A program made the translations under genes and the position numbers. Under the pieces are notes generated by a model that saw nothing but the letters and a program-made list of their open reading frames with translations, was not told the DNA's origin and did not search any database. Of a DNA stretch of 64,000 nt, positions 51,587 to 60,148 are shown in pieces; the first letter of the stretch is position 1; each line of letters opens with the position of its first letter. Origin of the DNA: Paraburkholderia bryophila (GTDB lineage: Bacteria > Pseudomonadota > Gammaproteobacteria > Burkholderiales > Burkholderiaceae); assembly GCF_013409255.1 (NCBI RefSeq), contig NZ_JACCAS010000001.1, positions 248,001 through 312,000 on the forward strand, written 5' to 3'.

Positions 51587-51717
51587 GATTCCCTACTCGT
51601 GGTTTCGACAATCGTAGGATTATGCGTGTTTATCATGCTGAAGTTTTGAATCATAGTGTTTCTCACCGACAGGCGCGCTCAACCGAGCGGTCCTCAACCA
51701 GTGATGGAGTGTGAAAC

Positions 51718-52377
51718 ATGAAGATAGGCATTCTCGGCGCGGGCTTTATCGGCCGCGCGATGGCGACCCTCGCGAAGCAGGGCGGGCATGAGGTGATGAT
51801 CAGCAATTCGCGCGATCCATCGACCTTGATGAGCACTGCCGCCGCGCTCGGTTGTGCGCTCGGCACCGCGCAACAGGCGGCGAGTTTCGGTGACGTGGTC
51901 GTGACGGCCGTGCCGTTTTCGCAGATCGGCGCGCTGCCGGTCGCCGCGCTCGACGGCAAGATCGTGATCGACACGTGCAACTACTATCCGGAGCGCGACG
52001 GCCCTATCGCTGCGCTCGACGAGCGTACGACCACGACCAGCCAGATGCTGGCCGCTTTGTTGCCGGGCGCGAAGGTGGTGAAGGCGTTCAACGCGATTCT
52101 GGCTGCGGATCTGCACACGGACGGTCGGCCGATTGGTACGCCGCAGCGCCGCGCTTTGCCATTCGCGGGCGATGACGCGGCGGCGAAGCGGATCGTAAGT
52201 GGGCTGATGGATCAGTTCGGCTTCGATCCGGTCGATGTCGGCGCGTTGCAGGATAGTTGGCGCTTTGAACGGGCGAAGCCGGTGTATTGCATTCCGTTCG
52301 ACCGTGATGGGCTGCTTGCGGGATTGACGGCGGCGCAGCGGGACGTCGAATTGCCGCATGGGTCGTGGCGCAAGTGA
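51718..52377 (+). CDS. NAD(P)-binding oxidoreductase (F420-dependent NADP reductase-like)
   Basis: This 219-residue protein begins with a Rossmann fold, MKIGILGAGFIGRAMATLAKQGGHEV. The SNSRDPST segment after strand 2 fits NADP binding. It continues with VVVTAVPFSQIGALP, VIDTCNYYPERDG and VKAFNAILAADL. The family (coenzyme F420-dependent NADP oxidoreductase fold, dinucleotide-binding) covers several small reductases in bacteria that lack F420. The substrate is unknown. It is divergent from the LysR gene at 50666-51586. Confidence 0.85.
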   Translation: MKIGILGAGFIGRAMATLAKQGGHEVMISNSRDPSTLMSTAAALGCALGTAQQAASFGDVVVTAVPFSQIGALPVAALDGKIVIDTCNYYPERDGPIAALDERTTTTSQMLAALLPGAKVVKAFNAILAADLHTDGRPIGTPQRRALPFAGDDAAAKRIVSGLMDQFGFDPVDVGALQDSWRFERAKPVYCIPFDRDGLLAGLTAAQRDVELPHGSWRK

Positions 52378-52460
52378 GGGGCGGTTGCGGCGAGGGAGAT
52401 AGCGAAGGGTGAAGCGGCGCGGCGCGGTCTGGAGGGCGGATGCGGCGCCGCGCTCTCGAT

Positions 52461-52931
52461 TCATGCATCGCTGGATGCTTTGATCCTTCGCATCATCAGG
52501 CGCGGACACAGCCAGCTGAGGCCGCGCCACGTGATCCCGTGTTCGCGGATTGTGAAGAACCAGCGGTTCGGATCGTCGGCGAACGTCGCGATGAAATGCG
52601 TGCTGTCCGTCCAGCGGATGTCATCCAGCCAGAACGAACAATACGGCGCGCCGATCTGCCGGACGGCGAGCACGCGTTGCAGGTCCTTGCTGACCAGCAC
52701 GAACGCCGCCGCTTCTTCGAACAGGCAATCGAAGTCGGTGGCGAATAGATAGCCGGATGGCGTGTCGAACTGGAACAGCAACGTGTAGCCGGGAATCGCG
52801 AGCGGCAGCGTCTGGCCGTCGACGATCAGACGCGACGCGGGCGGCCATGATTCATAGGGGCCGTGGTGTTGTTCAAGTGTGAAGTGCTGGATGGGCGTCA
52901 CGCATGAAGCGCCGTTCGGTTCATCGTTCAA
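52461..52931 (-). CDS. Hypothetical protein
   Basis: A 156-residue soluble protein without a recognised family. It reads MNDEPNGASCVTPIQHF at the N-terminus, with aromatic-rich beta segments (LIVDGQTLPLAIPGYTLLFQFD, YCSFWLDDIRWTDSTHFIATF) and NRWFFTIREHGITWRGLSW near the end. It starts inside the end of the upstream YcxB-like gene (11-bp overlap), so the two are co-transcribed. The codon use is normal for the region. Confidence 0.65.
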   Translation of the reverse strand: MNDEPNGASCVTPIQHFTLEQHHGPYESWPPASRLIVDGQTLPLAIPGYTLLFQFDTPSGYLFATDFDCLFEEAAAFVLVSKDLQRVLAVRQIGAPYCSFWLDDIRWTDSTHFIATFADDPNRWFFTIREHGITWRGLSWLCPRLMMRRIKASSDA

Positions 52932-53499
52932 CGCTGCGGTCCCTCACCGGCATATATCGCGCGATCACACGCTCAATTGCCGCGAGCTGCGTGGGCAGCA
53001 AATCGCGACGCGGCAACGCGACGAACGCGGAGCCGCCCGCGAACAGATAGATGCGCTCGGCGTCGTCCACACGCGAGGTCAGACTCGACCAGTTCAGACG
53101 CAGGCTGGATAGTGTCGACTCGCCGGTCACGCCGGCGGCGTCGAAGGTGACCTGCTGCGGGCCGAGAAACGGCACCGCGCCGCGTTTGATGCGCGCTTTG
53201 AGGCCGGCCCGCGCGATGCCGCGCAGGAAGAGGGGGGCGAAATACGCGTCGTTGCAGAACGCCAGCGCGGCGGCGGCAATCGCACAGCCGGCAATGCTCG
53301 ATGCGATCGATATGTCGACATGCGTTGCGGACCAGTACCAGCCGGCGAGTCCGCCGACAACAGCGGCAATCGCGACCGAGCGGATCTGTTTGCGTCGAGT
53401 GCGCTTAGCCGAATAGAGAGCGACATGCGCGGCGATAAAGTCTTCATCCGTCAAGGTGACGGAGACCTGAAAGGGGAGCTGCGTGTCGGAGTTGGTCAT
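52921..53499 (-). CDS. YcxB-like membrane protein
   Basis: This 192-residue protein has a short N-terminal cytoplasmic part (FQVSVTLTDEDFIAAHVALYSAKRTRRKQI). Two adjacent hydrophobic segments follow at about residues 40-85. The C-terminal domain (GPQQVTFDAAGVTGESTLSSLRLNWSSLTSRVDDAERIYLFAGGSAFVALPRRDL) matches the YcxB-like fold. Such proteins have no assigned function. The start codon lies one base left of the 9-bp target duplication of the composite transposon, so the insertion probably separated this gene from its native promoter. Confidence 0.75.
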   Translation of the reverse strand: MTNSDTQLPFQVSVTLTDEDFIAAHVALYSAKRTRRKQIRSVAIAAVVGGLAGWYWSATHVDISIASSIAGCAIAAAALAFCNDAYFAPLFLRGIARAGLKARIKRGAVPFLGPQQVTFDAAGVTGESTLSSLRLNWSSLTSRVDDAERIYLFAGGSAFVALPRRDLLPTQLAAIERVIARYMPVRDRSVER

Positions 53500-53508
53500 G
53501 CCTTAAAT
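53500..53508. repeat. Left 9-bp target-site duplication GCCTTAAAT
   Basis: GCCTTAAAT directly precedes the outer end of the left insertion element. The same nine bases follow the outer end of the right element at 61156-61164. Nine bp is the duplication length of Tn5/IS50-type elements. Confidence 0.85.
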
Positions 53509-54515
53509 CATTCCATTACACACAAGTCTGACGCTCGACCTCGCGCATGTACCTGATGCCAGCAGCGAAGTCCACCACTCGCTGCATGCCTTGCCAGATG
53601 GTTTTGACGCCAGGCTCGCCGTCGCCTTTGCGCGCGAGGAAGCCGCCGAGCATGGCGACCAGCCGTACCACTTCGTTCAGTTGCGGTGGTTTGTCGGGCG
53701 GGGTCTTCTTGTTGAGGATGAAGGCGGCCTTCCATTCGTCGGGCTCGAACAGCAGTCCGGCATCGAGGTCCGGGCAGGTTCGGCCGAACCGCATGAGACG
53801 AGCAATGCGCCACGCCACCACCATGAACACCTCCCGCGCCTTCTGTCGCTGGCGACCATGCAACATGAAGCGGATTTCACCCAGCGGCTCAGCTTGCGTG
53901 GCGTGATCCCAGAGCCTTTGACCCTCGGGCAACACGCGATTGTGCTGGGCGCGAATCAGCCAGTCCGCCGGACAGCCGAGATCGTGTGCCCGGCGCATCA
54001 GCGCAATGATGTCCGACTCCCGGTCCGCGACATACACCAACCGCGTGCCGGGCAGATCCGCCGCCTGCTCGGCCACTCGTTCGTATCCTTCAATCCAGCG
54101 CGTGCTTTCCTTCTCGCCGCCACGCACACCATCGGCGCCCTTGCGCTCACGCGCCCACATCCAGGCACAGCACCATGTCGCATACCCGCATCCGCTCGGC
54201 CGAGCACTGCCAGTGCGGCTCCATGACGTCGGTCCATTCCAGCTTGTCCTGCGCGAAGAACCGATAAGCCGCTGCCGTCTCGGCCCAGCCGCCGCACGCC
54301 TGCGGAATGCTCGTCGTCGGATTCCCCGACAGTTGTTCGCCCAGCACGATCGCCCGCCGGTTCAGGCGCTTGTCGCCAAGATCGATACCCTTGAATTCCA
54401 TTGCCGCCGAGCTCTCCGTTGTTCGTGCCATTCGCATACCGCGCAAAAAGCAAGAGTAAACGGCAAGCCGCGAAAGTTTACAACCCGCTCACGCCGACTT
54501 GTGTGTAATGGAATG
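53509..54515 (-). mobile_element. Left copy of deleted IS4-family (IS50-like) element
   Basis: The element is 1007 bp with 20-bp perfect terminal inverted repeats, CATTCCATTACACACAAGTC. The inner part of the end, ACACAAGT, is identical to the Tn5 outside end at the same distance from the tip, which fixes the boundary. The encoded transposase is broken (see next entry). It differs from the right copy by at least one base (ATG versus GTG at 54174-54176). Confidence 0.88.
53516..54446 (-). pseudogene. Tn5/IS50-type transposase remnant, left copy
   Basis: Two frames remain: 54147-54446 (N-terminal part, MEFKGIDLGDKRLNRRAIVL...VLCLD) and 53516-54160 (MWARERKGADGV...VERQTCV). Intact relatives, from memory, are about 450 residues. 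Here the segment with the first catalytic Asp (DTTELDF-like) is missing at the first junction, with a frame change. A second deletion, between QRQKAREV and FMVVAWRIARL, removes the Y-R-E-K region. The protein cannot be active. Confidence 0.88.
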
Positions 54516-54675
54516 CCCTCAATCTGCAATACAAGAAAACATAATGCATATTGAATCAGGTTATAGGATTTTTTCCATGTTTATCAATCACCGGATCGAT
54601 AGCCTGTAGAATCGCATCGACAAGCCGTTTCATATTAACGGCAACGAATAAGCAAAGGGCAACAAAGGGGCGGGA

Positions 54676-57336
54676 ATGAATGCGCAGGACATTATCAGGG
54701 CCGTTCAGGGAGGATTGATACAGCAAGATCGCCTGCTGAAACTCGACACGTCGTTGGGAGCCAACGTGCTGTTGCCTCAGCGGTTGGCGGGTTGGTCGCG
54801 CATTGGCCGGCATTTCGAATTTACGATCGACGTTCTGTCGACGAGCGGCGATATCAAGCTGAAAAAGCTGATCGGTCAGCAGGTGACTCTCTGGATCGAG
54901 CAGGCGGACAAATCCTACCTCCCGCATCACGGTTATGTTTTTGCGGTGCGAAGGCTCGGGGCCGAAGGCGGACTGACCAGCTACCAGATCCGCTTCGCGT
55001 CGTGGATGAATTTCCTCAAGTTCCGCCGCGATCAGCGCATCTGGCAAGACAAGCCCGCCGATGAAATCCTGACTGACGTGTTCAACGCGCACTCCCAGGC
55101 GAAAGGCTATTTCAGCTTCGCTCTCTGGAAGCCATTGCCGCCCAGATCCTATTGCACGCAGTATGAGGACGATTGGACCTTCGTCCACAGGCTGATGGAG
55201 GCTGAAGGGCTGTTTGGAGTCTGGACACATGCCGCGGACGGCAAGTCGCACAAATTGACGATCACCGACCGCCTCGACACGTGCGAGCCGCTCACGCCGC
55301 AGACGGTCCAGTTCTCGCGCTATGGCACGAACAGCGAAGTCGACGCGCTGGTTCACTGGTCGAGCGTGCGCACGCTGCACAGTGCCGTGCTGACGGGCCG
55401 CACGTTTGACTACAAGAATCCCTCGCCCCTTGCCAATCCGAAGAGCGTCAGCGTGCCGACGCTGTCGCACGAACTGCCCGAAGAGTTGGAGTTTTACGAA
55501 TACACTGGCCCCTACGCCTACTTCGAGCAAGCGCGCGGCGAGCACCTGACGAAAATCCGCATGGAGGAGTGGGAATCGCGCGCCAAAAGATTCTATGGCG
55601 CGGGCGGCCTGCGCGGAGTCGATGCCGGGCGGTGGTTCGAACTTGCCAACCATCCGGAGCACGACAAAGATTCTGCCGACAGGCGGCAGTTTGCCGTCAT
55701 CGAGACGATCTGGCTGATCGAAAACAACATTCCCGGATCGAGCCATCACGCTAACTTTCCGCACAGCCTGCAAGGCCAGCTAGCCGAAGCAATGGCAGGC
55801 GGTGAAGACAAAGGCCCGGCCAGCGTGCCGCATCCGGACGGCTCCACCGGTTTTTACTTTGTCGAGATCGAGGCGCAACGCCGGTCCGTGCCTTTCCGCA
55901 GCCCGTTCGAACACGAAGCGCCCCTTATGCAAATGCAGACGGCGACGGTTGTTGGCCCCCAAGGGCAACCTGTTTACACCGACGAGTTGGGCCGAGTTAA
56001 GGTGCAGTTCCACTGGGATCGCATCGGGCAGCGCAATGAGCGCAGCTCCTGCTGGGTCCGCGTGAGCCAGCCGTGGGCGGGCCAAGGTTCTGGGATGATC
56101 CATGTCCCGCGAATCGGCGACGAAGTCGTCGTGTCATTCCTGAACGGCTCGCCGGACAGGCCGGTCATCACGGGCCGAGTGCCGAACGGCATCAACTTTG
56201 TGCAATGGAAGCTGCCGGACAACCAAGCCCTCTCGGGCATGCGTTCGCGCGACCTGGCCGGCGCGGGGGCGACCCATGTCGTCGCCGACGACACGCCGGG
56301 AAAACTGCAGGTGCAGGTGTCGAGCGACCACGAGCAGTCGCGCCTTGTGGTCGGCTACAACACGCGCATTGATGGCCACGCGGGGCGTGGGCAAGCGCGA
56401 GGAATTGGGTGGGAGCTAGCAACCGACTCCTGGGGCGTGCTGCGCGCGAACCGGGGCATGTTGATCACCACCGAGACGCGCTCTGGCGCCTCGGCTGCGG
56501 CCAAAGACATGGGCGAAACAGCGCAGCGTTTCGCGCAGGCGCGAGACCAGCACAACACGCTCGCCAATGCGGCGGTTCAGGCGCAAGCGCAGGACGGGCA
56601 GGACCAGCCGGCGGTTGCGATCGCCCTCCAGAAACAGAACGACGAAATCAAGGGGCAAGGCGCGGGGGATTTTCCGGAGCTGTCGAAGCCCCATCTGGTC
56701 TTCGCGTCTCCGGCCGGGATCGAAGCGACATCGGCGGGAAGCACCCACCTGGCGAGCGGCGAGCACATGGCGGTCACGACGGGCGGCCATGTCAGCATGA
56801 GCAGCGGCAACAGCCTGCTGGCCTCGGCTCGGAACGCCATCCGATTTTTCGCCTACAAGCTCGGCATCCGGATGGTTTCTTACGCAGGGGACATCGATCT
56901 CAAAGCCCTGCAAAAGAATCTCAATCTGCTGGCGAAGCTCGAAATCACACAGACCGCGAACCGGATCACGATCAAGGCGACTGAAGAAGTAATGCTGCAT
57001 GGTGGCGACAGCTATATCAGCTTGAAAAGCGGCAAGATCACGGTGGGCGGCAGCGTGTATGAGGTGAACGCCCAGTCCAGCAACCTGCCGCCCAAGCCGA
57101 TGGGTGTCTCGCCGAATGGCGCGCCCGCCGTTCAGGCCAACGACCAGACGTTCAGGATGCTGACGCCATCCGGCCGATCGCTGCCTGGCGTCCCCTACCG
57201 GATGACGGCGGATTCGGGCGCGCATGTCTTCCAGACCAACCCCATCGGGCGTTCAGCCACCGTGAACACCGAACAGGAAGAGGGCGTTAAATTTGCCCCT
57301 CATTGGGATGAGCTCTTCACCGACGCCGATAAATAA
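54676..57336 (+). CDS. vgrG: Type VI secretion spike protein VgrG
   Basis: This 886-residue VgrG forms the trimeric spike at the tip of the T6SS tube. The gp27-like part covers about residues 10-380 (LPQRLAGWSRIGRHFEFTID, YCTQYEDDWTFVHRLMEAEGLFG). The gp5 OB-fold follows (YTDELGRVKVQFHWDRIG, SCWVRVSQPWAGQGSGMIHV, RIGDEVVVSFLNGSPDRPVI). The DUF2345 beta-helix comes next (LVFASPAGIEATSAGSTHLASG), then a C-terminal extension with PSGRSLPGVPYRMTADSG. The extension may bind the cargo encoded next. AAGGGGCGGG precedes the ATG. No T6SS structural genes are in the window, so it depends on a core apparatus elsewhere. Confidence 0.93.
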   Translation: MNAQDIIRAVQGGLIQQDRLLKLDTSLGANVLLPQRLAGWSRIGRHFEFTIDVLSTSGDIKLKKLIGQQVTLWIEQADKSYLPHHGYVFAVRRLGAEGGLTSYQIRFASWMNFLKFRRDQRIWQDKPADEILTDVFNAHSQAKGYFSFALWKPLPPRSYCTQYEDDWTFVHRLMEAEGLFGVWTHAADGKSHKLTITDRLDTCEPLTPQTVQFSRYGTNSEVDALVHWSSVRTLHSAVLTGRTFDYKNPSPLANPKSVSVPTLSHELPEELEFYEYTGPYAYFEQARGEHLTKIRMEEWESRAKRFYGAGGLRGVDAGRWFELANHPEHDKDSADRRQFAVIETIWLIENNIPGSSHHANFPHSLQGQLAEAMAGGEDKGPASVPHPDGSTGFYFVEIEAQRRSVPFRSPFEHEAPLMQMQTATVVGPQGQPVYTDELGRVKVQFHWDRIGQRNERSSCWVRVSQPWAGQGSGMIHVPRIGDEVVVSFLNGSPDRPVITGRVPNGINFVQWKLPDNQALSGMRSRDLAGAGATHVVADDTPGKLQVQVSSDHEQSRLVVGYNTRIDGHAGRGQARGIGWELATDSWGVLRANRGMLITTETRSGASAAAKDMGETAQRFAQARDQHNTLANAAVQAQAQDGQDQPAVAIALQKQNDEIKGQGAGDFPELSKPHLVFASPAGIEATSAGSTHLASGEHMAVTTGGHVSMSSGNSLLASARNAIRFFAYKLGIRMVSYAGDIDLKALQKNLNLLAKLEITQTANRITIKATEEVMLHGGDSYISLKSGKITVGGSVYEVNAQSSNLPPKPMGVSPNGAPAVQANDQTFRMLTPSGRSLPGVPYRMTADSGAHVFQTNPIGRSATVNTEQEEGVKFAPHWDELFTDADK

Positions 57337-57348
57337 GAGATTGCGCAT

Positions 57349-58503
57349 ATGGACACACTGGCAGAAAGCTCCACCAATTCCGACAACAACACATGCGTTG
57401 ACGCCCATTGCGACTGCAAATTCATCTGGTCGCTCGCCCAACAATACGGGATGGCGCAACTCGACTCCCGGACTCCCGTCCTGAAAGACGGAACGCCTGA
57501 TTATCGCTTCACTTCGCATACGATCGGCGACACGCCGATCGAGCCCGGAGATGCGTCGTTTGTCGGCAAGAACTACGGGGCAAGAGCTCGCCGGGTGGCC
57601 TCAAGCTACGCGCGCTTGTTCCTCGAAGATTTCCACCTTGGCGAGAAGGACAAGATCGGTCGGTTCTACTGGACGGGGCTTGGAGCGTTCGCGGCGAAAC
57701 AGGTCTCTGCCAATATCGAGAGCTGGCAAGTCGACAAGGTCCCCGGCATGGACATCGTCCACGAAGGCTTGGGCAAGGGCAATCTGTGGATTTACAACGA
57801 CCTGCTGCCTTGGTGTTACGGCTACGCGGCAGATCCAGAATCCTTTTCCAGTTGCGCGCCACAACGCGACAGCCGGACCTTTCATCCGACGGTGCAGAAG
57901 AATCTCATGCGCCAGCAGTGGGCGAGCGACGTGGTGCCGAAGTGTCCGGTGATGATTGAGCCTTCCAAAAATGACGACGATGCCGGATCGGGAAAATTTG
58001 TCGGAAAGGATTCGGAGAGCCCCGGATATTTCAAATGGACGCCCCGCGTTTCCATCGGGTTTAATTTCGTGAAGCAATGGGAAGGGACGACAAATGAAAA
58101 AACGAAGGCTTCTCTTGCGTTCAAGCATCTGTGGGTGATGGCGCAGCACGAGCAGGGCGAGGTCTTGCAGGGATTGATCTATAACGACAATGCTTTTATA
58201 AGCAAACTGAAATTCCAGAGGACGATGGATGGCGTGACCAGCTCAGATCACTGGTGGGCGGCGCCAATGCGCTTGTTTCACGCGTTGATTCCACCTCTGC
58301 AATTGAGTTTCACCGCGCAGAACGAAACAACCGACATGCAGTATCGTTCGAATGCGCCGCCTGACCTTATCCTTGAGGATTATGGGCAAAGAATGGCATG
58401 GATCATGGTGACCGGAAAGCTGTTTCATAGTTTGATGCAAAAGAAGAACGCCTACATGATGGGCGAGCTCAAGGCCATCGCCGCAATGGGAGGTTTGACC
58501 TAA
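57349..58503 (+). CDS. Putative T6SS effector carried behind vgrG (DUF2515-like)
   Basis: This 384-residue protein starts 12 bp after vgrG. It has no signal peptide. Notable segments are RRVASSYARLFLEDFHLGEKDKIGRFYWTGLGAFAAKQV, GLGKGNLWIYNDLLPWCYGYAADP and MAQHEQGEVLQGLIYND. They resemble, from memory, VgrG-linked proteins labelled DUF2515, whose activity is unknown. HEQGE and the repeated acidic/His positions could form a metal or catalytic site. Position and the membrane-anchored gene following it fit an effector-immunity pair. The enzymatic activity cannot be read from the sequence. Confidence 0.65.
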   Translation: MDTLAESSTNSDNNTCVDAHCDCKFIWSLAQQYGMAQLDSRTPVLKDGTPDYRFTSHTIGDTPIEPGDASFVGKNYGARARRVASSYARLFLEDFHLGEKDKIGRFYWTGLGAFAAKQVSANIESWQVDKVPGMDIVHEGLGKGNLWIYNDLLPWCYGYAADPESFSSCAPQRDSRTFHPTVQKNLMRQQWASDVVPKCPVMIEPSKNDDDAGSGKFVGKDSESPGYFKWTPRVSIGFNFVKQWEGTTNEKTKASLAFKHLWVMAQHEQGEVLQGLIYNDNAFISKLKFQRTMDGVTSSDHWWAAPMRLFHALIPPLQLSFTAQNETTDMQYRSNAPPDLILEDYGQRMAWIMVTGKLFHSLMQKKNAYMMGELKAIAAMGGLT

Positions 58504-58547
58504 GTGATTTTTATAAAATCTCTGCAAATGCTGATGCGCATAAACAA

Positions 58548-59453
58548 ATGAAGATTTCGAAGAAGCTGTGGTCGATTATCCTGATTGCCGTTGTAATTCT
58601 GATTTTTATATTGGTTCAGAAATTTTATGCCAAGGAAAAGGCAATGATTCCCGAAAAAATTGTGATTCGACTCGGGGTAGAGGGACAGGCGGATGCCAAA
58701 ACGCAAGGCTTTGATGTCATGAGCCATCCATCCGGACTGTATTTTTATACGGCGCATTGGGATAACCCAGGAAAACTTGGAGTTGTTAGGTTCGAGAAGG
58801 GAAGTAATTCCTTCGAAATTGGCAATGTCCAAATTGTCAATGGAACGGGAGACAATGATTTTCCGGAAAATGGGGTGGAGAATTGGGATGTTATTTTTCG
58901 TGTTGCGTCAACAAAAACGAGTTCATACGCAGAGGCGCGCGATAACGCAATGGCATTGCTGGGGCGATTGCGAGCTGCTGGTTGGAAAAGGTATATAGAA
59001 ACATCAGATCCCCGTTTGACGGGGAAAGAGGCGATGCTGTATGAGTTGTCGGAGCCTGGGCTAATCTATTCCATGGATTCTGCTTACACGCCAACAATCG
59101 AGGAATGGAAAAGGATTGTTGAAATTGAGCCCGTTTGGAGTTTCTACGCGAACGGAGTATTCGTTGATTTGACTCTTTCGTATCAGGCATCTACTTCTGA
59201 TATGGGAGTTTATTTAATGGATATTAAAATAAGCTCGGCAATCGACAATTATTCGGCGTATTTCTCAAAAGATGACGACGACATAAAAAGGCAGTGGAAG
59301 AAATGTCTGTCCGATAGGCTGGAGCCAGCAAGAAAAGAGCGGTTGATGAGGGAGGCCAAACTCGATCCCAAAAAATACACGATCGACACGACCTATCAGG
59401 CCCCGCCTTTTGAAGCGCCTGATTTCTCGGCCGAAGCAGGCGCGGCGCACTGA
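58548..59453 (+). CDS. Putative immunity protein with N-terminal membrane anchor
   Basis: This 301-residue protein has one N-terminal membrane helix (LWSIILIAVVILIFILV, residues 7-23) and a large domain likely to face the periplasm. GC is clearly lower than in vgrG, and codon use is AT-rich. The domain has aromatic beta segments (PSGLYFYTAHWDNPGKLGVVRFEKG, WSFYANGVFVDLTLSYQ). I do not recognise a family. Being between the putative effector and the PAAR gene, it is best explained as the cognate immunity protein, which would imply a periplasm-acting toxin. Confidence 0.55.
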   Translation: MKISKKLWSIILIAVVILIFILVQKFYAKEKAMIPEKIVIRLGVEGQADAKTQGFDVMSHPSGLYFYTAHWDNPGKLGVVRFEKGSNSFEIGNVQIVNGTGDNDFPENGVENWDVIFRVASTKTSSYAEARDNAMALLGRLRAAGWKRYIETSDPRLTGKEAMLYELSEPGLIYSMDSAYTPTIEEWKRIVEIEPVWSFYANGVFVDLTLSYQASTSDMGVYLMDIKISSAIDNYSAYFSKDDDDIKRQWKKCLSDRLEPARKERLMREAKLDPKKYTIDTTYQAPPFEAPDFSAEAGAAH

Positions 59454-59468
59454 TTCCGGAGGCGATCA

Positions 59469-59756
59469 ATGGAACGAGCGAGCCTGCACGGAAGGGCGCA
59501 GATTGTGGTGGGTGATGCGACGAGCCATGGTGGCAAGGTCATTTCGGGCAGTCCGTCCTCGACCTGGAGTGCAGCAAAGATTCCTATTGCCCGGAAGGGC
59601 GACCAGGTGACGTGCCCGCTTTGCGCGCCACATCTGTTTGAGATTGCTGAGGGTCTTGACGGGTGCGAAGACTTTGGGCAACTCATGGCCCTTGAGGGGC
59701 ACAAGACCACTTGTGGCGCGGTTTTGATCGCGCAACCTGCCTCGGACGATGCTTAG
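59469..59756 (+). CDS. PAAR-domain spike-tip protein
   Basis: This 95-residue protein is a single PAAR domain that sharpens the VgrG tip. It shows the GDATSHGGKVISGSPSS motif and IARKGDQVTCPLC, with later Gly/Cys positions in GHKTTCGAVLI. The length is typical of a stand-alone PAAR protein. It closes the vgrG-effector-immunity cassette 15 bp after the immunity gene. Confidence 0.9.
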   Translation: MERASLHGRAQIVVGDATSHGGKVISGSPSSTWSAAKIPIARKGDQVTCPLCAPHLFEIAEGLDGCEDFGQLMALEGHKTTCGAVLIAQPASDDA

Positions 59757-60148
59757 TTCGGGAAGCTCTTTGCTGATTTTCAGTCTTTTGAATGTCGATA
59801 TCTGAGCAGGCCACCGGTGTTCAAAATGACCAAGGCTCAGGCGGCCGCCGATTTAGATTGGAACAGAATATGGCACACCGGATCGTTCATGGTAACCGCC
59901 CCGGTGGACCGCTAAAAACCCGCCCTATTATTTGCCCGCTGTAATTGGATCGAGGACGATTTGATCAATAAGGCACCACAGTTGTTGGCTAAAGACGGCA
60001 TTATGGTTTGGAATAATTGATTGATGGCTTGCGACATTCCAGAATGGCTCACGTGCGGGCCCTGGTGCGTTGTAGGTTTTCATTGCACACACGGTTGGTT
60101 CAAATCCACATTCGTTGCCTTTCGGCTCTACAAATAGATGCCTAAAAG
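59757..60148. other. Gene-poor stretch at the right end of the transposon cargo
   Basis: These 392 bp run from the PAAR stop codon to the inner end of the right insertion element. I find no frame with a plausible protein, no strong terminator and no tRNA-like fold. The sequence GGTTGGTTCAAATCCACAT at 60091 resembles a tRNA T-arm, but the stem does not pair beyond three bases. It may be leftover flanking DNA. Confidence 0.4.

Noticed and set aside
60080..60115. tRNA T-arm-like sequence GGTTGGTTCAAATCC
   Set aside because: The T-stem pairs for only three bases and no acceptor, D or anticodon arm can be found around it.
60140..60148. GCCTAAAAG as the individual target duplication of the right IS copy
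   Set aside because: It matches the right flank at only 7 of 9 positions, while the left outer flank of the other copy matches 9 of 9; the composite interpretation is simpler.
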